Source: Chitinophagales bacterium
GTDB taxonomy: Bacteria > Bacteroidota > Bacteroidia > Chitinophagales > UBA10324
DNA length: 7,928 nucleotides
NCBI GenBank assembly: GCA_026786335.1
Contig: JAJAYG010000040.1
Coordinates: 1 to 7,928 of the forward strand
Reading direction: 5' to 3'
Positions 1 through 5,510 of this stretch are shown here, one piece after another (positions within the stretch are counted from its first letter, which is position 1; the number at the start of each line of letters is the position of its first letter). Both the position numbers and the translations under genes were made by a program. The notes below the pieces were generated by a model, which searched no databases, was not told where the DNA came from, and saw only the letters and a program-made list of their open reading frames with translations.

Positions 1-567
1 ATTAGTGAAGTTCACTTGCTTACACATGATATAGGCACACCAGTGGGTTTGTCAATGGCAATGGGAAACAGCAGACGTATAAAATCTATAACTGTTTTAA
101 ATTCCATGTTAGACCTGAAACATTTTAAAAAGCCTTTGTCTATGCGCCCTTTCGAAATGCCTTTGCTGGGAGAAGCAGAACTCGCATTACTAACACCACT
201 TACTTTTCCTTTATTCATGAAAGCTACAGGAGTAGTAAATAGGAGTGTTATTTCTCCCGAAGAAATTGCTGCTTATATACATCTCCTAAAAAGGGAAGAT
301 GGAGGTAAAGCATTTTTAAAGATCATGAGAAATTTTGAGCAATCATCCGAATTTACACAAACGTGCTACCATGCATTTCAAAATCCTGAATATCCAGTAC
401 AATTAATCTGGGGCAATAAAGATCCTCTGCTGCCTTATGATGAAACCGGAAAAGACTTTGAAAATGCCAGGCCGGGGATACTTGTTACTAAGGTGGAAGC
501 CAAACATTTTTTACAGGAAGAAAAATATGAGATCATTGCTTCGAAGGTGAAGGAATTGACTCAGTAA
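1..567 (+). CDS. Alpha/beta-fold hydrolase, 3' part (5' end outside window)
   Basis: The reading frame is open from base 1 and ends in TAA at 565-567, so about 188 C-terminal residues are present and the start lies upstream. A nucleophile elbow of the Asp type is visible near the left edge (LLTHDIGTPVG, Asp codon 28-30). A strand-then-acid motif IWGNKDPLLP follows, with its Asp codon at 421-423. The probable catalytic His sits in AKHFLQEE, codon 505-507. This Asp-Asp-His layout and the HD-x-G elbow match the branch of the superfamily that holds haloalkane dehalogenases and epoxide hydrolases. The halide-binding Trp that follows the nucleophile in dehalogenases (HDWG) is Ile here, so dehalogenation is unlikely. 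The region between elbow and acid would be the helical cap. Substrate unknown; probably cytoplasmic, but the N-terminus is not visible. No operon partner is seen downstream. Confidence 0.85.
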   Translation: MSEVHLLTHDIGTPVGLSMAMGNSRRIKSITVLNSMLDLKHFKKPLSMRPFEMPLLGEAELALLTPLTFPLFMKATGVVNRSVISPEEIAAYIHLLKREDGGKAFLKIMRNFEQSSEFTQTCYHAFQNPEYPVQLIWGNKDPLLPYDETGKDFENARPGILVTKVEAKHFLQEEKYEIIASKVKELTQ

Positions 568-997
568 TATTTAATAACGGCAGTCAACATGGGGTTTAGC
601 AAAATACGGGGTGACGGTGCACTGTGCTTCTGTTTATTCTCCTGCAGCCGTGTTTTTCGAAGAAGACAAGGCGTAAATTAATGCGTAAGTAAAAATCAGC
701 ATCCGTGTCGCTGAAAAAGGAAATACGTATTAGGGAAATACAAAGCCATATTACATCCACGAACAGTTAGCTTTAATTCTATGGGGACCGCGCTAACATT
801 TAACATTCTGGCTTACAATAGTACAATTTTCAGACAGGCCGTATTTGCCATCCCTCTCAAAATAAAAAGTGAGGCCAAGGCGAATCAAGAGCCAGCGCAA
901 TTTGCCTCGCATTTTGTTTTCCCCTCACATAGTCCATTTTGCATAGTCCAATCCTCTTACAAAAACTTACATTCGCATAAAACATTTTTTAAAAAAT
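568..997. other. 430-base gap without a convincing gene
   Basis: I see no supported coding region. An open frame starts at ATG 781 and runs to 1023, overlapping the next gene by 26 bases; its composition does not look like a protein family I know and I leave it out. Small repeats are present: GTTAGC (766-771) facing GCTAAC (792-797), a palindrome AATACGTATT (722-731), GGAAATAC twice (719-726, 734-741), and CATAGTCCA twice at 14-base spacing (928-936, 942-950). An imperfect inverted repeat is formed by GTGAGG near 870 and CCTCAC near 922-928. The last 150 bases should contain the promoter of the DUF389 gene, but no clean -33/-7 pair at normal spacing can be picked out. No rho-independent terminator for the hydrolase gene is evident. 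Confidence 0.5.
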
Positions 998-2296
998 ATG
1001 AATCGAATCTTTGGCAACTTTAGATTAAACAACAAGAAAGAAAATCATCAAACTGTTATTGACAGCATTGAAAAAGGAGTTGTATTTAAGGGAACAAATC
1101 TTTGGATTTTAGTTTTTGCAATTTTCATTGCATCTCTTGGGCTTAATGTAAATTCGACTGCTGTAATTATTGGTGCAATGCTTATTTCACCATTGATGGG
1201 GCCCATTATGGGTCTCGGACTTGGAATGGGAATTAATGACCTTGTGCTTTTAAGAAAATCAATTTCCAATTATCTTTTAGCAGCTATAGTTGGTTTAACA
1301 ACGTCCACAATTTTTTTTCTTATTTCTCCAATCAGTGACGCGCATTCCGAAATTCTTGCACGAACATCACCAAACATTTATGATGTGCTGATTGCTTTCT
1401 TTGGCGGGCTTGCCGGAATAATTGCAACTTCAAGCAAACAAAAAGGGAATGTGATTCCAGGTGTTGCGATTGCAACTGCGTTGATGCCGCCACTTTGCAC
1501 AGCAGGTTACGGTTTGGCTACACTTCAATTCTATTTTTTCTTCGGTGCCTTTTATCTATTCCTTATCAATACAGTTTTTATCGCATTGGCAACATTGGTA
1601 ACTGTCCGTCTGCTTAAATTTCCGTTTCATCTTTTGCCCGATGCTGGATCTGAAGCCAGAGCAAAGCTGGTTGTGTGGGCTGTTGTAATTGTTACTTTGC
1701 TGCCGAGTTTATATTTCGGTTATGACATTGTCAAGCAAAATAAATTTACAAAAAATGCAAATCGCTTTGTTGACTTAGAATCTGCAATTCCAAATGACTA
1801 TTTATTGAAAAGAACAATTGACCCGAAAAAGAAATCCATTGTTCTGGTTTACGGAGGTGCGGAAATTGACAGCACGAAAATTAGTGAACTTCGAACCGGA
1901 TTAAAAAATTACAATTTGGAAAGTGCAACATTGGAAATTAAACAGGGCTTTGCCTATTTGAATGACAATGTTGAAAACGAACAAGTGAAGCAACTAAACA
2001 ATTTGTTAGCACAAAAAGATAAAGAAATTCAAACTGTAAAATCAAAACTCGATAGCATTAATGGAATCATTCAATTAAGAAAACAAATTATTAAAGAAGC
2101 AAATGCTTTGTATCCCGAAATGACTAACCTTTCTTTTTCACTGCTACATTCAACCGAAACATCAAACGGATCTGATACAAGCTACATCGCTTATCTTCAA
2201 TTTAATAAAATTCCATCCGCTAAAGAGAAAACACAAATTCAAAATTGGATGGAAACAAAGCTGAATAAAAATGTGAGAGTAATAATTGATAAATGA
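998..2296 (+). CDS. DUF389 (TIGR00341-like) integral membrane protein
   Basis: A 432-residue membrane protein of the DUF389 family, function not established. A short charged N-terminus (1-30) leads into a hydrophobic core of about six membrane segments between residues 33 and 243. Two family-hallmark stretches are clear: STAVIIGAMLISPLMGPIMG (residues 53-72) and VAIATALMPPLCTAGYGLAT (156-175), both Gly/Pro-rich segments typical of the family. The C-terminal 190 residues (about 245-432) are soluble, with a likely coiled coil at 325-370 (many Gln, Lys and Leu in heptad-like spacing). They are probably outside the cytoplasmic membrane, though topology is inferred. The ATG at 998 follows a poly-A/T leader with no Shine-Dalgarno, usual in this phylum; no better in-frame start precedes it. 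It stands alone, with no gene on the same strand within 350 bases on either side. No truncation or frameshift seen. Family assignment is firm. Confidence 0.92.
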   Translation: MNRIFGNFRLNNKKENHQTVIDSIEKGVVFKGTNLWILVFAIFIASLGLNVNSTAVIIGAMLISPLMGPIMGLGLGMGINDLVLLRKSISNYLLAAIVGLTTSTIFFLISPISDAHSEILARTSPNIYDVLIAFFGGLAGIIATSSKQKGNVIPGVAIATALMPPLCTAGYGLATLQFYFFFGAFYLFLINTVFIALATLVTVRLLKFPFHLLPDAGSEARAKLVVWAVVIVTLLPSLYFGYDIVKQNKFTKNANRFVDLESAIPNDYLLKRTIDPKKKSIVLVYGGAEIDSTKISELRTGLKNYNLESATLEIKQGFAYLNDNVENEQVKQLNNLLAQKDKEIQTVKSKLDSINGIIQLRKQIIKEANALYPEMTNLSFSLLHSTETSNGSDTSYIAYLQFNKIPSAKEKTQIQNWMETKLNKNVRVIIDK

Positions 2297-2423
2297 AATT
2301 CTATCTCTTCACTATCACAATCAAAGTGATCGAAACTTGATACTATTCCTGCAAATTATTTAGGTAAAGATTATGTTGCTGCGAGTTTTAAAGCAGAAAA
2401 TACAAACAGCGAAAAAAAATAAA

Positions 2424-2447
2424 CTGCAATGCACGAATTCATTGCAG
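2424..2447. repeat. Perfect 8-bp inverted repeat (hairpin)
   Basis: CTGCAATG (2424-2431) is the exact reverse complement of CATTGCAG (2440-2447), with an 8-base loop. No T-run follows, so it is not a typical terminator. It covers the first codons of the interrupted frame that starts at 2429. It may be chance; the role is unknown. Confidence 0.45.
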
Positions 2448-2623
2448 CAGTCGCAGGTTTACAGTGCGTTATGTTGTGAATTTTAAAAGGAGGAGAGCTA
2501 CAAAATATTTTGTTTCTGTAAATATTGGAAGTTGTAGAAGCCGAAGGTTCCGAAATAAAATTTGCATCTGCCACTTTTCATTTGGTGAGAGCAACTAAAA
2601 TAAACGTAAGTATTCATCAATGA
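2429..2623 (+). pseudogene. Possible decayed small ORF, two internal stops
   Basis: From ATG 2429 a single frame reads 64 codons to TGA 2621-2623, interrupted by TGA at 2477-2479 and TAA at 2519-2521. The pieces between the stops have protein-like composition: MHEFIAAVAGLQCVML, then ILKGGELQNILFL, then a longer piece beginning ILEVVEAEGSEIKFASATF. The last piece alternates hydrophobic and polar residues like beta-strands. The frame stays the same across both stops, which fits point-mutation decay rather than random sequence, but 64 codons is short and chance is possible. I do not recognise the family. Confidence 0.25.
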
Positions 2624-2651
2624 AGAACTTTTTCATTAAAAAAATCGCGTT

Positions 2652-3437
2652 ATGATCCTATTTCCTGCAAACTCTATTCATATAAATCAAAAGAAAATTG
2701 ATGCCATCGAGTCCATTTTAAAATCGGTATTACGCTTAGTTATATATAGCCGAACTCACATGGCTGATGATGTTTTAGATACTTACTTATCAAGCATCTT
2801 CGATTTGAAACAATTGGTAGCCATAAAGAATGCACAAATGGAAGCACAAAATGAGGATGAGGCTGAAGAATATTTGTCGCATTTAAGATTAAGCTTAGAA
2901 TTTATTGCCGAGGAAATTCATGAAAAAAATAATTTCGAAAACGAGTTGCAACTATTTAAACTGCTCCGTATCATTTCACCTGAAACTAATGCAAAGCATC
3001 CTAATAAATACAGACAAACAGAAGTAATGGTGGGAGGACATAATTGTCCTGAACCATTCTTGATTCCAAGTCTTATGTCCGAACTATTTTATCAGATGAA
3101 TACAATTTCAAATCCTATAATCAGGTCGATTTATTTACACCATGAAATGATTCGCATTCACCCATTTGCTGATGGAAATGGAAGAGTAACCAGAATTGCA
3201 AAAAATTGGATTCTGATGTTTGATTTATATCCTCCCATTTTTATTGATGAAGTTAGCCAGAAAAAAGAATACATAAACGCACTATCAAATAGTTTTAGCG
3301 AATTAGATAAATCACCTGCTCAGTGGAACAAAAGCATTAATTTATTTTTTGAACAGCAACTGGATATATTATTTGAAAGTATTTTGTCATTGCTTGAAAA
3401 AATTAATTTTTTAGGATTAAAAAGAATGAAACAATGA
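2652..3437 (+). CDS. Fic-domain protein (putative AMP/nucleotidyl transferase)
   Basis: A 261-residue protein with an intact Fic active-site loop HPFADGNGRVTR (residues 170-181). The His acts as general base, the Gly-Asn-Gly-Arg part binds the diphosphate of the nucleotide, and Asp/Glu holds magnesium in known Fic enzymes. The preceding helix (IRSIYLHHEMIRI) and the substrate flap (YRQTEVMVGGHNCPEPFLIP, 120-139) are in the usual places. Such enzymes transfer AMP, or less often another phosphate-linked group, to a protein hydroxyl; the target cannot be read from sequence. I see no canonical (S/T)xxxE(G/N) inhibitory motif in either the N-terminal helical region or the C-terminal helix, so the mode of autoinhibition is unclear. 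The start at 2652 keeps the whole N-terminal helical domain; the next in-frame Met (residue 37) would cut it. The stop overlaps a short ORF by ATGA. Probably cytoplasmic; no signal or membrane segment. Confidence 0.9.
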   Translation: MILFPANSIHINQKKIDAIESILKSVLRLVIYSRTHMADDVLDTYLSSIFDLKQLVAIKNAQMEAQNEDEAEEYLSHLRLSLEFIAEEIHEKNNFENELQLFKLLRIISPETNAKHPNKYRQTEVMVGGHNCPEPFLIPSLMSELFYQMNTISNPIIRSIYLHHEMIRIHPFADGNGRVTRIAKNWILMFDLYPPIFIDEVSQKKEYINALSNSFSELDKSPAQWNKSINLFFEQQLDILFESILSLLEKINFLGLKRMKQ

Positions 3438-3526
3438 AAAAGTATTCATCTTTAAGACACAATTCAAATAATAATCAAATGAAAAATTTGGAACAACTCA
3501 CACAATTAGAAAGAGAACGCTGCTAA
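3434..3526 (+). pseudogene. 30-codon ORF coupled to fic, likely truncated gene start
   Basis: ATG at 3434-3436 overlaps the fic stop (ATGA), the arrangement of translationally coupled genes. The frame runs 30 codons, rich in Asn, Gln, Leu and Glu (for example MKNLEQLTQLERERC at its end; that internal Met at 3479 is an alternative start), and stops at TAA 3524-3526. That stop is formed by the first bases of the 14-bp terminal repeat of the neighbouring 288-bp unit. The simplest reading is that an insertion cut off a second gene of a fic operon. No continuation of this frame is recognisable beyond 3811, so the rest may have been lost. A real 30-residue peptide cannot be excluded. Confidence 0.3.
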
Positions 3527-3811
3527 AATTACCTGTTTACGTTTCTGGTAGTAAATTAAGTAAGCCTATTAAGGATTCTTATAACGACTTTCCTTTTCTT
3601 GGAGGTTTATTAAGCTTTGGATTTCCAGTTACCGATACATTCAGTTTTTCTTTTACCCTGTTGGGCAATTTTCCTTTTAATTTTTTGGCTGGCTTTTTCT
3701 TATTCATCAGGCGAAGGTAATTATTATTCCAAACCCATCAAGAATATTCATTTTGACTTGTCCTGACATAGCTTTACAATCAGCCCTTATGCGACATAAC
3801 AGGTAATTTTA
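3524..3811. mobile_element. 288-bp unit with perfect 14-bp terminal inverted repeats (MITE-like)
   Basis: TAAAATTACCTGTT (3524-3537) and AACAGGTAATTTTA (3798-3811) are exact reverse complements; pairing stops immediately inside and outside. Both outer ends carry TA, so the unit could be a 12-bp-TIR element flanked by a duplicated TA target, as in IS630/mariner-type insertions; no other target duplication is visible. It has no transposase. Reading inward from the right end (minus strand) there are two TATGTC motifs in TTATGTCGCAT and CTATGTCAGGA. It carries a 42-codon minus-strand ORF. It lies between fic and the channel gene and seems to end the coupled ORF behind fic. It could also be a degenerate IS end pair or a chance repeat; one copy in one window cannot settle this. 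Confidence 0.4.
3579..3707 (-). CDS. Hypothetical very basic 42-residue protein inside the inverted-repeat unit
   Basis: The minus strand reads ATG (3707-3705) to TAA (3581-3579), 42 residues, about one third Lys. It begins MNKKKPAKKLKGKLPNRVKE and ends NPKLNKPPRKGKSL. An upstream minus-strand frame (ATG at 3769) of 20 codons ends in TGATG, overlapping this start, so coupling is possible. No Shine-Dalgarno. The residue pattern, with regular Lys and Pro and no internal stop, looks more like a nucleic-acid-binding small protein or tail than random sequence. I do not recognise a family, and AT-rich DNA easily gives Lys-rich frames. Confidence 0.3.
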   Translation of the reverse strand: MNKKKPAKKLKGKLPNRVKEKLNVSVTGNPKLNKPPRKGKSL

Positions 3812-3835
3812 TCCATCTTTAAATATACCCGAGCC

Positions 3836-4606
3836 ATGAAAGAGCAACTAATTAACGAAAGAAAAAAACTGCTTACCTCAGTAGAAAAACTTTTAGAAGG
3901 TCCAATGATTTTCTTAGGCTTTGTATGGCTGGCCCTACTGGTGATTGAATTGATATGGGGTTTGAATAAACCACTTGAATATGCAAGTTTAACAATCTGG
4001 ATTATTTTTATTATTGATTTTCTTATTAAATTTATTCTAGCGCCAGCTAAAATTAATTTTTTTAAAAAGAACTGGTTAACAGCTATCTCCCTTGTTATTC
4101 CTGCTTTAAGGGTCTTCCGTATTTTTAGATTTGTTCGTTTGCTGCGAGGCTTAAGAGGCATCAGGCTTGTCCGGCTTGTTTCTTCTTTAAACAGAAGTAT
4201 GAAAAGCCTGGGTGCAACAATGAAACGGCGAGCCTTTGGTTATGTTTTTATGATTATCCTTATAGTAATTTTTGCAGGTGCAGCCGGTATGTATGCGCTT
4301 GAAAATCCGAATGCAGGTTTTGATAGTTACGGTATGGCTTTATGGTGGACAGCCATGCGGATTATAACAGCAGGTAATGAATTTCATCCATCCACGCCTG
4401 AAGGGAGAGGACTTGCATTTTTAATAGCAGTTTTTGGATACACTATTTTTGGTTATGTCACCGCCACCTTTGCCACATTTTTTATAGGGCGGGATGCTGA
4501 AGAAAAAGATGCACCTTCACTAGGTGCAAAAGATGTAGCGGAATTGAAACAAGAAATAATTGCACTTACAAAATCAATTGATAATTTTAATAGCAAATCT
4601 TATTAA
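3836..4606 (+). CDS. Voltage-gated-like ion channel (Ion_trans fold) with atypical filter
   Basis: A 256-residue six-segment channel subunit, expected to tetramerise in the inner membrane. S1 is about 23-43, S2 49-70 (with acidic D61), S3 about 78-91. S4 is highly regular, with Arg at 92, 95, 98, 101, 104, 107, 110 and 113, eight in strict steps of three, the signature of a voltage sensor. S5 is about 133-155, the pore helix 164-178, S6 192-217. The C-terminus (232-252) has a short heptad-like helix, as used for tetramer assembly in bacterial channels. The selectivity filter, in the position of TVGYGD of potassium channels, reads TAGNEF (178-183), followed by HPSTPEGR as in related proteins. 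Potassium selectivity should therefore not be assumed; some cation conductance is the safe statement. ATG 3836 is 24 bases after the inverted-repeat unit, so the promoter probably lies within or at that unit's edge. The stop abuts an attC-like hairpin. Confidence 0.9.
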   Translation: MKEQLINERKKLLTSVEKLLEGPMIFLGFVWLALLVIELIWGLNKPLEYASLTIWIIFIIDFLIKFILAPAKINFFKKNWLTAISLVIPALRVFRIFRFVRLLRGLRGIRLVRLVSSLNRSMKSLGATMKRRAFGYVFMIILIVIFAGAAGMYALENPNAGFDSYGMALWWTAMRIITAGNEFHPSTPEGRGLAFLIAVFGYTIFGYVTATFATFFIGRDAEEKDAPSLGAKDVAELKQEIIALTKSIDNFNSKSY

Positions 4607-4689
4607 CCCAACTGGCGAAATACTTCCGCTTTTGCCCGTTAGAAATTAATAAAAAACTAAAGACAAGCGGACTCTTTCGCCAGTTAGCG
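4606..4689. repeat. attC-like two-step hairpin at the channel stop codon
   Basis: AACTGGCGAAA (4610-4620) pairs exactly with TTTCGCCAGTT (4675-4685). Inside, after unequal unpaired stretches (5 and 4 bases), CCGCTT (4626-4631) pairs with AAGCGG (4665-4670), then TTAG (4639-4642) with CTAA (4657-4660). The outer ends resemble integron attC boxes: ACCCAAC (fits RYYYAAC) on the left, beginning in the stop codon, and GTTAGCG on the right (GTT core kept, last two positions off GTTRRRY). Read on the minus strand, the right box would be GTTGGGT, a full consensus match. Total length of about 84 bp is within the attC range. There is no T-run, so a simple terminator is less likely. No integrase or second clear attC is in the window. 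Confidence 0.4.
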
Positions 4690-4765
4690 TACTCACCCGA
4701 AATCCGTTTGGGTATACGAACTATGTTGGAAATATGTAACTTATTTCCAAAAATGTATAACACTT
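4688..4765. repeat. Further inverted repeats, possibly an insertion-sequence end remnant
   Basis: Directly after the attC-like hairpin, ACCC...GGGT (4695-4713), extended by CGTA (4688-4691) and TACG (4715-4718), forms an imperfect hairpin. Then TTGGAAATA (4726-4734) pairs exactly with TATTTCCAA (4742-4750) across a 7-base loop. AAATATGTAACTTA and the similar AAAATGTATAACACTTA follow each other in the same orientation. Closely spaced near-repeats beginning at a TG (4724-4725) resemble the multiple end repeats of some IS21-type elements, but no transposase is present. Role uncertain. Confidence 0.25.
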
Positions 4766-4810
4766 AATCTTATTTAACTATTCACCTTTGCGGCGTTCTA
4801 TTTTTAATAG

Positions 4811-4984
4811 AAGCAATTTGATGTTGCCGACGGTAACTCAGCCGATGCAGACACACCATCTTCAATAATCACGGAAGAAGACATGATGAAAGCAAAAAAA
4901 ATGGGTGAGAAGATGAAAGCAGAAATGATGATGCCTGCTCACGGTGAAAAAGGACATGTGTGCTCAGCTGAATGCTCAAAGTAG
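4811..4984 (+). pseudogene. 3' remnant of a Cys/His/Met-rich small protein
   Basis: The frame is open from just after TAG 4808-4810 to TAG 4982-4984 and has no start before Met at 4883. It reads DVADGNSADADTPSSIITEE, then a Met/Lys-rich helix-like stretch, then MPAHGEKGHVCSAECSK. The tail HGEKGHVCxxxC matches the repeated motif of small, Cys/His-rich, apparently exported proteins I know as common hypothetical proteins of Bacteroidota. His, Met and Cys clustering suggests metal binding, which is inference. The N-terminal part with signal peptide and the earlier motif repeat are missing, so this is a truncated gene. The clean terminator behind it supports a former transcription unit. A 33-residue product from 4883 is possible but unlikely to be meaningful. 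Confidence 0.45.
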
Positions 4985-5003
4985 AAGAAAACGTAAATCA
5001 TAA

Positions 5004-5042
5004 AATCGGGGGCTATTAAAAAATATCCCCCGATTCTATTTT
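5004..5042 (+). terminator. Rho-independent-type terminator
   Basis: AATCGGGGG (5004-5012) and CCCCCGATT (5027-5035) form a perfect 9-bp, GC-rich stem with a 14-base A/T loop, followed by CTATTTTC. It lies 20 bases after the stop of the Cys/His/Met-rich remnant and 25 bases before the DUF6789-like gene, so it isolates the latter from upstream transcription. Confidence 0.75.
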
Positions 5043-5066
5043 CAAACAATTTAAAAAATAAAAAAG

Positions 5067-5510
5067 ATGGCTAATAAAATAACACAACCAATTATAGGCG
5101 GCATTGTTGCCACAGTTGCATTTTCATTAGAAACAATAATTGCCCCTTTTATGGGATTGCCAAAGATGAGCCCACCCGAAATGCTTTCTACGATGATGGG
5201 CGTTTCAATCGCACTAGGTTGGATAATGCATTTTATGGTAGGAATTATTTTCGCTTTCGCTTATGCTTTTCTATTTATAAAAGTGGTAAAAAAAGTAAGC
5301 AACAATATTTTGAAGGGAGCAATCTTTGGTTTGGCCGTTTTCATCATTGCACAAATTTTCATTGCAATCATAGGATTATTGATGCCAATGCCACCTATGG
5401 AAGGCAGCATGATGTTGGTGATCATTGGTAGCTTCATTGCGCATATCATTTTTGGAATAGTAGTAGCCCTGTTTGTAAAAGAACAGGTTGGTGAAAAAAC
5501 ATTCGCCTGA
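5067..5510 (+). CDS. Small four-segment membrane protein, DUF6789-like
   Basis: A 147-residue, very hydrophobic, Met-rich protein with four predicted membrane helices at about 7-28, 46-71, 83-106 and 115-137. Recognisable features are the N-terminal GGIVATVAFS segment, a short loop with Pro and Met (MGLPKMSPPEML), LGWIMHFMVGIIFAFAYA in helix 2, the helix 3 start LKGAIFGLAVF, MPMPP before helix 4, and AHIIFGIVVAL in helix 4. This order matches the DUF6789-type family of small inner-membrane proteins, whose function is unknown. The ATG at 5067 follows a poly-A leader without a Shine-Dalgarno, and the protein begins directly with the family N-terminus. A terminator lies just upstream, so the promoter must be in the roughly 25 bases between or overlap it. 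No partner gene follows on the same strand; downstream is a pseudogene. Confidence 0.8.
   Translation: MANKITQPIIGGIVATVAFSLETIIAPFMGLPKMSPPEMLSTMMGVSIALGWIMHFMVGIIFAFAYAFLFIKVVKKVSNNILKGAIFGLAVFIIAQIFIAIIGLLMPMPPMEGSMMLVIIGSFIAHIIFGIVVALFVKEQVGEKTFA

Larger units (their letters stand above)
2297..2651. other. 355-base gap with decayed coding traces
   Basis: No intact gene. Two coding-like remnants lie in the + strand. One is a frame ending in TAA at 2420-2422, open from about 2330, that reads as a plausible protein tail (LDTIPANYLGKDYVAASFKA). The other is the stop-interrupted frame at 2429-2623 described separately. A perfect hairpin sits at their junction (2424-2447). No recognisable terminator for the DUF389 gene and no clear promoter for fic; the bases just before fic are A/T-rich, with a small AATGAA/TTCATT inverted repeat near 2620-2638. 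Confidence 0.45.

Noticed and set aside
1..567. Calling the hydrolase a haloalkane dehalogenase
   Set aside because: The Trp after the nucleophile is Ile and the N-terminal half is not visible.
568..800. A second attC-like site after the hydrolase, using GTTAGC/GCTAAC at 766-797 or the AACGGCAGTCAAC stretch near 576
   Set aside because: The GTTAGC/GCTAAC pair is too close together and has no inner stem, and I could not find a complementary arm for the sequence near 576.
781..1023. 80-codon + strand open frame ahead of the DUF389 gene
   Set aside because: It overlaps the well-supported DUF389 start by 26 bases, has no recognisable motif or domain, and its composition is like translated non-coding DNA.
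3787..4161. 124-codon minus-strand open frame across the channel N-terminus
   Set aside because: It is antisense to the clear S1-S4 coding sequence; its Lys/Arg/Ile-rich product is what antisense of an Arg-rich membrane gene produces.
3836..4606. Calling the channel a potassium channel (kch)
   Set aside because: The filter lacks the GYGD/GFGD motif, so the ion cannot be assigned.
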